A stretch of DNA of 64,000 nucleotides from positions 3,444,001-3,508,000 of the forward strand of contig CP141135.1 in NCBI GenBank assembly GCA_035236585.1. The letters are read 5' to 3'. Every line of letters begins with the position of its first letter. Positions within the stretch are counted from its first letter, which is position 1. This DNA comes from Warburgia ugandensis (Eukaryota > Streptophyta > Magnoliopsida > Canellales > Canellaceae). Below are positions 1 through 11,200 of the stretch, piece after piece. The translations under genes were made by a program, and so were the position numbers. The notes beneath the pieces are model-generated. The model did no database searches and was not told the origin of the DNA. It saw only the letters and a list, made by a program, of their open reading frames with translations.

Positions 1-678
1 TAATAAAAGTCAACTTACTAGATAATTCAAAAACTTTTCCTCTTCTAGCAAAAAAAAACATACCCATCATTTCTTCTTCCTCACCAACATATTGCTGCCA
101 AAAATATCTTTCTTCCTCTCATAGTTCTCAAAGATGAAAACTAATGGTAATTTACAATTTTGAAATTTTCTAGTTTATGTTTTTATTTATTTATTTGTTG
201 GTGTTAGTTTAATTTTGTTTGATTATTGAAATATATATCTATAGTGCTTATAAATTTTGTACCGTTCTCAGAATCTCAAGGTCAAGGAAATCTTCTTTCT
301 TTTGACCTAATTATGTTTCCATGATTTTTCATCTATGCATTATACAAATATGTATTCTTTTTGAAGTGACAAATCCAAATATTTACTTTGTAGGTTTGAC
401 ATTTTTAAATATTTTTACTATTTATATAACTATATAATTACTTTTGTATTGGATTACTGTTAGGATCTTTTGACTCGATGGAAAATGAGGATTGGTAGCT
501 ATCCGAGTTTTCTGAGTTTTTAAAGACTATTTTTTGCTTTTGGAATAAATATTTTGTGTCTGTGGCGTATTTTAATTTCTAACCTTAAACACTTACCATG
601 GGGAATTCCTTTTCCACACTAAGGGATAAATAATATTCTTCATTCATTGCATTGAACCCCTTCTCCAGATCTTTCATA
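1..678. other. AT-rich non-coding sequence
   Basis: No reading frame, RNA gene or recognisable repeat can be supported here. The stretch is AT-rich with short homopolymer runs, as in plant intergenic DNA. Confidence 0.5.
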
Positions 679-858
679 AAGGGGGCAGCCCTGGTGCATG
701 AAGCTCCTACCTATGCGGGGTCCAGGGAAGGGGCGGACCATAATGGCCTAAAGTATATAGTCTTACCTTGCATTTCGCAAGAGGCTGTTTCCACACCTTG
801 AACTCATGACCTCAAGGTCACGTGAGGACATCAACTTTTACCGTTGCTCCATGAGCTG
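679..858 (-). repeat. Au-type SINE, diverged
   Basis: The + strand reads the complement of an Au SINE. A GGGGCAGCCC-like end is followed by the 'ATGCGGGGTCC' block, 'GGGGCGGACCA', 'CTTACCTTGCATTT', and a 'TGACCTCAAGGTCAC' block covering the tRNA-like B-box region. The tRNA-like head (679-858 right end) is diverged. Internal promoter boxes identify the family, but nothing suggests current activity. Confidence 0.75.
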
Positions 859-1561
859 GAGAACAGTCAAAACTTAAGTTTGAGATAGCCCATGGGGGGT
901 AAGACCACTGTTAAGAATTGTTTGGACTTGGACCAATACAGCTAGAGAACAATTGCTAATTTCTTCTAATAAGCTCAAACAAGTAGTCTCTGAAAGAAGA
1001 TGTACATGCCCACATGGCTGCCACTGACATAATTTCTCTCCATAGTGGGAGTGCTGCTTTCTTCTAAAGGGAGGCTAATGACTAGTGCTCTCTCTAGGCC
1101 ATTTCTTTGTCACTTTAAGTCTACACACCACAAATCACAAACATTTGATAAATCTAACCACTAATCTTTCCATTGTAAGAAATCCATGATCGTGATTTTA
1201 CAACTAAAAGCGACGCAGTTAAGATCACAGAATGGATGTGATTTTTGGACCCCTCAGATATCCAAAGGTGAGTGAATCAGATGAACATCATATATCAATG
1301 TTAATGGTACCTACCAAAACAGAAGTTAGGCAGCTGCACCATTACTATGGTGTTATCGCACGAGGATAGCATTCCTCATTTAAGAACATGTAGTGAGGCA
1401 CAGTAGTTAGCTGACATTTGATAAAATCCGCCGTCCGATCTTCTATAATCTACCAAGCATCCAGTAGCTTTAAAGTCCAAATTATTGATGCTGATATTTG
1501 TTATCTCATTTATTATAAAATTATGAACAAAGCAAAGCCAGGTGCATCGGCCAATGTGAAG
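859..1561. other. non-coding spacer upstream of the BAHD pseudogene
   Basis: Nothing supportable was found. The spacer may contain the decayed promoter of the BAHD relic that follows, but no TATA box or other signal can be tied to it. Confidence 0.4.
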
Positions 1562-2740
1562 ATGTGGGACGTTCAAATAATCTCCACAGAGACCATCAAA
1601 GTATCTTCTCCAACTCCCAACACCTTAGTAAGTTGAAGCTCTCCTTCTAGACCCGATCAGTCCTTCCGCAAACATGTCCACCGTTCTGTTCTACTACGGA
1701 GATAGCAATGGCTAACCCGCCATGAAATCCGTCCAGATAACTCAGCAGCTAAAGCGATCTTTATCAGAAACCTTGACGCAGTTCCACCTTTAGCCAGGAA
1801 GATCAAGTTCATTGCTTGCACCAGCTTCCAGGAAGCTAAATCGGGTGAGGACGTAATCCTTGGCATCCAAGTCAACTTCTTCGATTATGGTGGAATAGCG
1901 ATAGGAGTTAGCATTTCACAGGTAATTGCCGATGGGTATTCCATCTTCTCACTGATCACAATTGGGCTGCTACAGCCCGTGGACTCGGCCAAGACTTGAG
2001 GCCAAACTTCGACTTGGACTTACTTTTCCCACCTAGAGAGCCTAGTTCTGTGCAACAGTTTCTATTTCAACCGGGGAAGAATGTGAAGGCTAAGAGGTTT
2101 GTGTTCAGTGCTTCGAAAAGCGCCCAAACTCAAAAACCAGACTTACCAAGGACTCATCTCTGGGCCCCCCAACAAGCACAGAGGCCGTTTCGGCTCTTAT
2201 TTGGCAATGTTTTATAAGAGCTGCAAGGGAAGTAAGATCCTACGGTGCGTATGTGGCGATGCAAGCAGTGAACCTACGATGATTCCGCCTTCGCCGGAAC
2301 ACTAAATTGGGAATTTCGAGGTGCCCATTTTCACGTCAGGGGTGGTACTGGAGACTGAGCACTGTGAAGAAGAAGACGTGGACAATTGCCTGCTGAAGGA
2401 TGCAATAAGGAAAGTAGACATTGATTTCATAAAAGAATTGCAAATGCCTAATGGGCTTCAAAAGGCTTACGAAGATGCCAATTTTCTAGTTGAGAAATAC
2501 TCGGAACATGGTATTGGATCGTCTAATTTTAATAGTTTGTTCAATTTGTCCATCTACGAGGTGGATTTTGACAGGGGGAAGCCCATTCTGGTGAGCGTTT
2601 GCCCTTCTCCGATGGAGAACCTCGTTTTTTTTCTCCCGTCGAGGGCGGCGACGGCATTGAATCTATGACCCAGATGGAGGAGGAAGAGCTTGCAAAATTT
2701 GTGCAAGGTACGGAGTAGGTTGTAAAATGTGGATTTCAAG
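1562..2740 (+). pseudogene. BAHD acyltransferase pseudogene (vinorine synthase-like)
   Basis: Intact relatives transfer acyl groups from acyl-CoA to alcohols or amines in specialised metabolism, in the cytosol. From an ATG at 1562 one frame reads a BAHD-like N-terminus (VQIISTETIKVSSPTP). The similarity then moves between frames: 'LKRSLSETL' near 1750, an 'IADGYS' active-site region near 1930, an 'FPPREPSS' loop near 2030, and the C-terminal 'YEVDF' region near 2560. The HxxxD motif reads QVIAD, so its catalytic His is lost. The DFGWG motif reads DFDRG. An acidic 'MEEEEL' tail appears near 2675 in another frame. The span of about 1.18 kb is shorter than the roughly 1.3 kb typical of the family. 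Several frameshifts, internal stops and both motif losses make a functional enzyme very unlikely. The substrate class cannot be inferred. Confidence 0.82.
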
Positions 2741-2780
2741 TGAAATGGTGGAAAAGAAACTTAGTTTCTTGAAGTGATAA

Positions 2781-2910
2781 AAGGGGCAGCCCAGTGCATG
2801 AAAACTAACGAAGATCACATGACGACAATTTTTACCATTGCGCCAAAGCTTTCTTTCTTATTTAAGGTCACCTCACAACAATTTTTACTGTTGCGCTAAG
2901 GCTCCCTTCT
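2781..2910 (-). repeat. Au-type SINE remnant
   Basis: A GGGGCAGCCC-like end is joined to two successive copies of the tRNA-like head ('TTTTTACCATTGCGCCAAAG' near 2830, and 'TTACTGTTGCGCTAAGGC' near 2885). The central body is missing. This looks like a deleted element or two fused ones. Confidence 0.65.
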
Positions 2911-4880
2911 TATCTCTCAAAGTGATGTATTTTGTTAATTAACTCATTTTCTTGTTTAGAATAATACATTTGCCATTTATCTTAATCTTTTTTTCTTTTT
3001 TCTTAATGTTTTTCTTTTTATCATAAAATTTTAAAATCTTTCTTTCTCAACTTCTTTTTTTTTAACTTTCTTTTTAGCCCTTTTTTTACTTATTTTATTC
3101 TAATTTTTAGTTATCCTCATAAGTTCACCCACGTGAATCCTCAAAATATTTTTTTTTTGTAACCTTTTTTTGTGTGAAAAATATATCGTTTTTATTAATC
3201 ATAACTATTAATTTTATTTTAAAATTAATAAACTTCAATTAATTAGTGCTTATTTTTTAAATAAACGAAGTACACTTAAATTAATAAACTCGCATCAATA
3301 AACAAATGAGTCAACATCGCAATTCATGGCAAGGTTATCTAAAGCAAATGCCATGAGCCCCGAGTGATGTCCCATATCTTAATTCCCTGGGTCCCACGCC
3401 ATCCGCCAAGGTCGATCTGTCGCGTAGACCCACTGAAACTAGCATCGACGCTGGTTTATCAGTAAGTTCCTTACAGGATGATCCACACTTATCGGATTAT
3501 TTAAAATTATATATGATGAGAGGCTCTAGTATTAGGATCCATTCGAATGGGGCCCACTGTTGTTGCCCAATTAAAATGTACGAAATTCTCACATGTGAAA
3601 ATGCTTAATGATTTCTTCCAATGTCAGTTCCAAAGTCGAACTAGAGAGAGGGAGAAAGCAACGTTGCACTGCAATTTCCATCTATTTTTCGTGAATGGTT
3701 GCTTGCCCACGTACCAATGGAGGTGTGTCAAATCCACGTGATCGTGACTTTGCACGTCATGTCACATAATGAAGTTGCCCAAATGTGGGAGAATCCCAAC
3801 CGTCCAATTGGAATCTCTTCGCCGCATGCCACGTGGTAAACTATGACGATGGAATACTCTAAATGGTATATACTGGAATCCCTTCCATAAACAAAGTAGA
3901 TGAAGATTCATGCGTGTGCCAAACGCTAAGACACGATATTTTAGAGTCAATTTCGATATAAATATAGAACATCCATCGCACCGTGGACTTCTTCATCGCA
4001 TGTGGGTCCCGGCATACAGTTTGTTGATGGCGGTTGATTGGATTCTCCACTGATATCTAGAGAGACCCCAGAGTGGCTCTCTCCTTTGATTCACTGATTA
4101 AAGGTTGTAATTGGAGAATCCAGTCTGGAAACATTCAGAAGGAAGCGATTTCGGCTGGAATTGGATTCCTCGGGAAATTGATTTCTGTTCCCCCCTGGTT
4201 CACTGGAATTTCTTGGTTGTTTGAATTTGACGACCTGGAATGAGAATTGCTTTCCGAAGATGGTAGTTGATTCCAGTTGGTCCTTCATTTCTAACTAGAT
4301 CTAATGGGGTAGATTAATCAAGTTCAGCTAGAAACTGTTTTCAAAAATCAACATCACTATGATCAGACCATTCATCTGCTTGATCAACAAATTCGATCAA
4401 ATCGACACCCAAATGTGGATCCCAAAGATAAAGAGCACGACCCTAGGTATCTCTCTGTACGCTTACTAACAAAACCGTCACCTAAACGGTGTAATACACC
4501 ACCAATCCAAGATGAATAGTGATCTAAATCATTCATCTCCTGGGTCTCGTCCGGATGAATACACGAGGCTTCCCGGATCAAGCATCTAGTTCAACTGATC
4601 AGGTGAAAAGCAACAGATGTGATTGAACCATCCATCTGTTAGATCAAAGAATGCGATCAAATGCATATGGCACATGTGGGCTCTTTCTGTATCTCCTTGT
4701 CCCAGTTCGTCCGCTAGACCTAGAGGACACGGTTACCCCTAACCTTCACCCACGAGGCGCAAAGTAGCACATAACCCCTTTCTCTCTCTATCTCCTCGTT
4801 TCCTATGTGCTCATAATAAAAACCGCTTCGTCTCCCCCGTTTCCGTGTAACAGTCCGAAAAATCCACCCTGTACCGTTTC
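2911..4880. other. intergenic and promoter region of adenylate kinase
   Basis: Very AT-rich with poly-T runs up to about 3300, then more balanced. No gene is supported. Two diverged 60-bp segments resemble each other at about 4361 and 4621. A weak A/T-rich box ('CATAATAAAAAC') lies near 4811, about 100 bp before the adenylate kinase ATG, but no canonical TATA box is evident. Confidence 0.45.
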
Positions 4881-4900
4881 CTCTCTCTCTCTCTCTCTCT
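4881..4900 (+). repeat. (CT)10 microsatellite in the adenylate kinase 5' leader
   Basis: Ten CT units end 11 bases before the start codon at 4912. Pyrimidine-rich CT tracts are common in plant 5' leaders. Any effect on expression here is inference. Confidence 0.8.
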
Positions 4901-4911
4901 AGCTATCTCTC

Positions 4912-5217
4912 ATGGCGGCCATAAACCGCCTGCTCAAAGTCAAAATCGTCCTCTCTCCCTCTTCTTCTATCCGGAGCTTCTCTTCGGCTTTAAATTCCGA
5001 AACTGGTCTCCATTTCCCTTCTTCTCTCTCCCACAACTCTTACCCTCGCCGTGGAGATCCCAAGGATAGAAATGTACAGTGGGCTTTCCTCGGCTGTCCC
5101 GGCGTCGGAAAAGGCACCTATGCCAGCCGTTTATCTAATCTCCTTGGCGTTCCTCATATTGCTACCGGCGATCTTGTCCGGGAAGAACTTTCCGGCTCCG
5201 GTCCACTCTCAGAGCAG
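4912..5217 (+). CDS. ADK: adenylate kinase exon 1
   Basis: Codons 1-102: transit peptide, P-loop and AMP-binding TGD motif. The ATG lies just after the CT-rich leader and is the first ATG of the open frame. The donor is CAG|GTAGTT at 5218. Confidence 0.93.
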
Positions 5218-8200
5218 GTAGTTTCTCTATCTCTCTAAAAATGATTCTTTTTCTAGGGTTTTTGTTGTTGTTTTTATTTTCTGATCAGATGTTTTTATTT
5301 TCCGATTTATTCGGATTTGTGAGATTTTGTGAGATGTGATTGTCATTTGAAGGAATATCTGTCCTTTTCGGTAAGTATAAGCTTGATTGAGCTTGAAAGA
5401 ATGAGAAAACTGAATTTGAAATCTCGGAGTGAAAATAGTAGTAAAACTGAAATCATTCTTCTGTGTTTTGAACACAGAGTTTCTTGTCTTTTTCATTCTA
5501 GGGGTTTCTTTAGCTGTTCATATGTTCTGTTTTGACTTTAATGATATGGTATTTCGTCGTGTGATTTACTGAGATCTTATTGCTGTGATTGTCATTTAAA
5601 GTAAATATGGTGTCTTTTGATAAGCATTAGCTTGATTTAGGCTCGAAAATGTTTAGATGCGAATTTTATGAAATACAAAAAAACGTTTAGATATGTGAAG
5701 ATAGAGTGAGCATAAGCTTGATTGAAGATTGAAAGAGCAAAAACGATGTGGATGCTAATTTATGAAATACCAGAACAACTGGATAATCTGTGAACAATAA
5801 AGCTTGGTTGAAGATCAAAAGAGCACCAATGTGGTTGATACTAATTTTATGAAGCACATGTGAACAGATAGTGTGCATAGATTTGAATCGCGGCGATAAA
5901 AGTCAAGGTTAGGGTCATTACTATTGTGAGAGTTTGAGAGTTGACTTAGGATCGTATCTGCAGTTAGCTAGATACTGATGCAAAGCAATAGAGATTCTGT
6001 GCATTTAGCATATTTGGTATTGGGTCTGAGGTAATATCATTGGCAGTTCTGGTGCTCAAAGCTCTTGCCTATGCGGGATCTGGGGAAGGGGCGGACCACA
6101 AGGGCGTATAGTACACAGCCTTACCTTGTATTTTTACAAGAGGATGTACCCATGCCTTGAACCCGTGACCTCAAGGTCACATGACAACAACTTTTACCGT
6201 TACGCCAAGGCTCCCCTTCTTGAGTAATATCATTGAAGAAGTACAATTTCAGAAGTGCAGAAGATCAAAAGAAGCTCCAGCTGGCTTGGATTTTCAGCAA
6301 GTTGTTGTAGGAGGAATACTTTAGAACATGAACGTTGCAACGTCTTTGCTTGAAGAAGGGGTCTCAAGAAATTAGATGTAATTGCTATATCTTATTCTAT
6401 TGCTATGTAGTTTGTTGTTCTTGTATTTCCTTTTCCACCTACAAATCACTTCAGTCTTCCAGTTCCTTATAGCTATCTCAATTTTTTGAACAAATTTCCC
6501 CTTGAGAACCACCCTAAATAGTTATGCAACACCTATCTGGAAAATTAAGCAGCATAATATTTACTCGCATGACTAGTAAAAGAATTTCTTATAAAAATAA
6601 AGAAGATATTCATGAGGAAGAGAAACATTCAATGAGCATAATGTAGTGACGCACACAATCTATAGGTATGGAAGTTAAGCATTATACCAAATGCAAATAG
6701 TAATAAGCCAAAACATAAATAAGTGTAAAAGTATAAAGGAGAGAAGAACATAGCCAAATAACTGCTTATTTTACTGATTTTGCCTCATAATAATGATTTT
6801 AATGATTTTAATGAAAATCATCTTTAGCTTTTAAAAACTATGGCAACCCCAACATGACATGAATCGAAAACTAAAATTCGCTCAAGCTAGGGCGTTCCCC
6901 ATAAGCGACCCGCTGCATCGGATCCCGGATGCGGTGAAAAATAGGCAAGGGTTGCTAGGGCGTTCTCCCAGAAGCGACGCGCTACATCGGATCCCGGGTG
7001 TAGTGAAAAATGGGCAAGGGCTGCTAGAGCGTCCCCTCGGAAGCGACGCGCTGCATCAGAACCCAGGTGCAGTGAAAAGTGGACATGGGTTCATACCATG
7101 GAGGTCGAGAAAGGCGATAGTAAATAGGGTATCTCCAAAACATAAGATTCGCATTGCTACATAGGATATAGGGACACTGACAGGTAAGAGTTTGGAGTTA
7201 GTAGACATGATGAAACGTAGGAGAGTCAACATCGCTTGTATCCAAGAAACCAAGTGGAAAGGGGCTAAAGCTAGAGAAATAGATGGGTATAAATTATGGT
7301 ACGTAGGAAAGGAAAATAATAAAAATGGCGTAGAAATAATAGTGGATAAAGAATTAAAAGATAAAGTTGTGGACGTTAAAAGAATCAATGATAGAATTAT
7401 AATAATAAAAATGATTCTAGGAGAGTAGATTATAAATATTATAAGTGCATATGTACCACAAGTAGGGTTACAAGATATAATTAAGAGACAGTTTTGGAAA
7501 GATATGGAGGGAGTCATGCAAGAAATTCCCAACACTGAGGGGATATTTATAGGAGCAGACTTAAATTGCCATGTAGGAAAAAATAAGGAAGGATATGATA
7601 GAATACAAGGAGGGTATGGTATAGGTGAACGAAACGAGATGGGGGACGAACACTTAATAACCTCGATTTTGCTTTGTCATATAATCTATCTATTGCAAAT
7701 ACACTCTTTAAGAAGAGGGACGAACACTTAATAACCTTTAAAAGTGGACCTCATAAAAGCCAAATAGACTTTTTTCTACTTAGGAATAATGAACGATCTA
7801 TATGTAAGGATTGTAAGATGATACCTGGTGAGAGTTTAACCTCACAACATAGGTTAATGGTCATGGATATTCATATTAAAAGATGGAGTAAAAGAACTGA
7901 ACTTAATGCACATCCAAAAACTAAGTGATGGAACTTAAAAGGAGAGAAAATAACCTCATTAAAAAATAAGTTGATGGTAGAAGAAAATTGGAACTATAAA
8001 ACAGAAGTAAATACCATGTGGACTAATATGGCTGAGTCCATTAAGAAAGTGGCAAAAGATGTCTTAGGAGTATCTAAAGGTAAAAGGCTATTAACAAAGG
8101 AAACATGGTGGTGGAATGAAATAGTGCAAAAAGCTATTAAAGAAAAACAAATTCATTTTAAAGCATGGCAGAAGATTAGAAATAATGAAGACTATGAACA

Positions 8201-11200
8201 ATATAAGAATGCTAAAAACGTTGCTAAGAGAATAGTAAGTGAGGCAAAACTTAAAGCATATGATGAGCTCTATAATAGACTAGGAACAAGAGAAGGTAAG
8301 AAAGATGTGTTTAAACTTGCAAAAGTAAGAGAACAGAAGGGTAAGGACTTAGAGCATTTTAGGTGCATTAGAAGCGATAATCAAAGGGTATTAGTCAAAG
8401 ATGATGAGATCAAACAAAGGTGGGAAATATACTTTCAAAAATTGTTAAATGACAATGGCCCTGAGAATATAGGGATTGAAAATACTATGAATCTAACTAA
8501 CACTGGATATTATAGATATGAACGTAGGATTAGAATGCTTGAAGTAAAAGAGGCCTTGAGAAAGATGAAATCAAGAAAGGCCATGGGGCCTGATGGTATA
8601 CCAATAGAGGTTTGGAAGCATATGGGAGATAGTGGGGCAGTTTGGTTGACCAAGTTGTTTAACAAGATTATAAAATCAAAGAAAACGCTTGATGAGTGGA
8701 GGAAAAGCTCTATTGTACCAATCTATAAGAATAAAGGAGACATTTAGAGCTACACTAATTATCGAGGGACCAAACTTATGAGCCACACCATGAAACTTTT
8801 TGAAAGAGTGATTGAGAAGAGGCTATGACATGAAACAATTGTATCGGAGAATCAGTTTGGTTTCACGCCTGGGAGGTCTACCATGGAAGCTATTTTCTTA
8901 CTAAGACAATTAGTAGAGAAATATAGGGAGAGGAGAGAAGACCTACACATGGTCTTTATTGACTTAGAGAAAGCTTATGATAGAGTCCCTAGAGAGTTAA
9001 TATGGAGGGTATTGGGTGTTAAAGGGGTTTCTCAAGGGTATATAGACATAATTAAAGATATGTATGAGGGAGCAATAACAAATGTTAAAACCACTAGTGG
9101 CGTGACTGGTGCTTTTCTTGTCATTGTCGGATTGCACCAAGGATCGGCATTGAGTCCATACCTTTTCACATTAGTTATGGATGAGTTAACAAAACATCTG
9201 CATGAGGAGATTCCCTGGTGCATGCTATTTGCAGACGATATAGTTCTACTTGATGAGACAAGGAGGGTGTAAACATAAAGCTAGAGTTATGAAGAGAAGC
9301 ATTAGAATCGGAAGGATTTAAAATTAGCCGAACTAAGACAGAATATATGGAATGTAATTTTAGTAAGGAGAGTAGGAGTGGAGCAGCAGTCAAGATTGAT
9401 AACCAAGAGGTCCCCATGAGAGACCACTTCCGATACTTAGGATCATTGATCCATGAGAGTGGAGAGATTGAGAGGGAGGTTACCCAGAGAATCCAAGCGG
9501 GTTGGAACAAATGGAGATGTGCATCGGGTGTTTTATGTGATCGGCGGGTGCCACTCAAACTAAAGGGAAAATTCTATAGGATGGCTATTAGGTCGGCCAT
9601 GCTCTATGGATCAGAGTGTTGGGCAGTTAAGGAACATCATACTCATAGGCTGAGTGTTGCAGAAATGAGGATGTTGAGATGGATGAGTGGTAAGACAAGA
9701 AAGGATAGAATTAGAAATGAAAATATTAGAGGAAATTTAGGGATAGCGCCAATAGGTAACAAGATGAGGGAGATTAGACTTAGATGGTTTGGACATGTTC
9801 AAAGGAGGCCACCAACAGCACCAGTTAGAAGGAGTAAGGCAATACAAGTTGAAGGTTCCAAAAGGGCAAGGGGAAGGCCCAAAAGAACATGGATAGAAGT
9901 GGTGAAGAAAGATTTAAAAACTTTGGGACTAAATGAAACCATGGTATTTAATAGAGTGGAATGGAGGAATAAGATTCATGTGGCCGACCCCTAATTGGGA
10001 TAAGGTCTTGATGATGATGATGATGATGCCTCATAATAATGTAAAAGCATCAAACAATGAAGAAAAGGCCATACAATAAGAAATTACTATGATTAAGAAA
10101 ATGGTTTTAAGATGGTTGCAGCACCGCGTGAACTCTCACTTGAAGCATGCATATGAAACGAGTAATGTGTGTCCTTGGTGATTTACATCTAGCCTTACAG
10201 AAAAGAGGGAAAATAGATTGCTTTCCACAAAGACCAAAAGTCCCCAAAATTTCCTGTCGGCTGTAATCTATTGATTTCCTCTTCCATCTGTTTGTTCCTA
10301 TTGCTTCATCGAGCTGAGTCTTTGAATCTCTATAGCTGTGAAATCATGTGCCTGAGGCTAACTTTAACCCGGACAAGCTTATATTGCATTTCATTGGATG
10401 AGACCCAAGATTAGGGGTGATTTGTTGACATAGGAGATTGGAATCATATTGACTAACCCACCTAAAATTTCTCTATGGCTTGCCAGTGAATAATTTGGAG
10501 TGTTTCAGATAGGAGATTGGAATCATATTGACTAACCCACCTAAAATTTCTCTATGGCTTGCCAGTGAATAATTTGGAGTGTTTCAGATACATTGTATTG
10601 CAGTTTGGAAACATGTAGCAGGAAATGTTGGTCGGAATATGTTGTAGCAGGAATACCTGCTGGACACTTTAATGAATAACTAACTTGGCAGTGCCAAACT
10701 TGAATACTTAAACTTTCTTTGTTTTCTCTGGAAAGATGTAGCAGCAAATGTTGGTCGTTTGGAAACATGTAGCAGCAAATGTTGGTCGGAATATGTTGTA
10801 GCAGGAATACCTGCTGGACACTTTAATGAATAACTAACTTGGCAGTGCCAAACTTGAATACTTAAACTTTCTTTGTTTTCTCTGGAAAGATTATCTAGCC
10901 AGCTGGCCTAATATTGGAGCATGAATGCCTGCCTGATAACTTCATGGAAAAACTTTCAAAGTTATCTTGGTAGTGCCAATCTTGAGTGCTTGCCTTTATT
11001 TGCTAGCTGAAGTAAAACATCTAGTTTATTACATTGAGGGTGAGGAATTGGTGGCCCATCCTTAATAGGTAGTACCACTTGTTGATATCACCTCCATATT
11101 GTTGAATGCTGGTTAGGAATATATGATATGCCATGCTTGTTAGTTATACGGGGCTTGTGGGCTTTCACATGCTTTTACGTCGCTGATATTTCTGAAGATT

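Larger units (their letters stand above)
6796..10026 (+). mobile_element. RTE-clade LINE (non-LTR retrotransposon), complete but mutated
   Basis: The element is bounded by a perfect 15-bp target duplication, TGCCTCATAATAATG, at 6781-6795 and 10027-10041. It measures 3,231 bp and ends in a (GAT)n-like tail rather than poly-A, as RTE elements do. It encodes one endonuclease-RT polyprotein and has the characteristic plant RTE C-terminus with '[10 protein letters not shown]' and 'RGRPKRTW'. It sits in sense orientation inside adenylate kinase intron 1. The intact ends and clean duplication show a full-length insertion rather than a 5'-truncated one. Confidence 0.93.

Noticed and set aside
7056..7535. 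159-aa open frame on the minus strand
   Set aside because: Antisense to the LINE endonuclease region. It has no family similarity and is a by-product of the coding strand.
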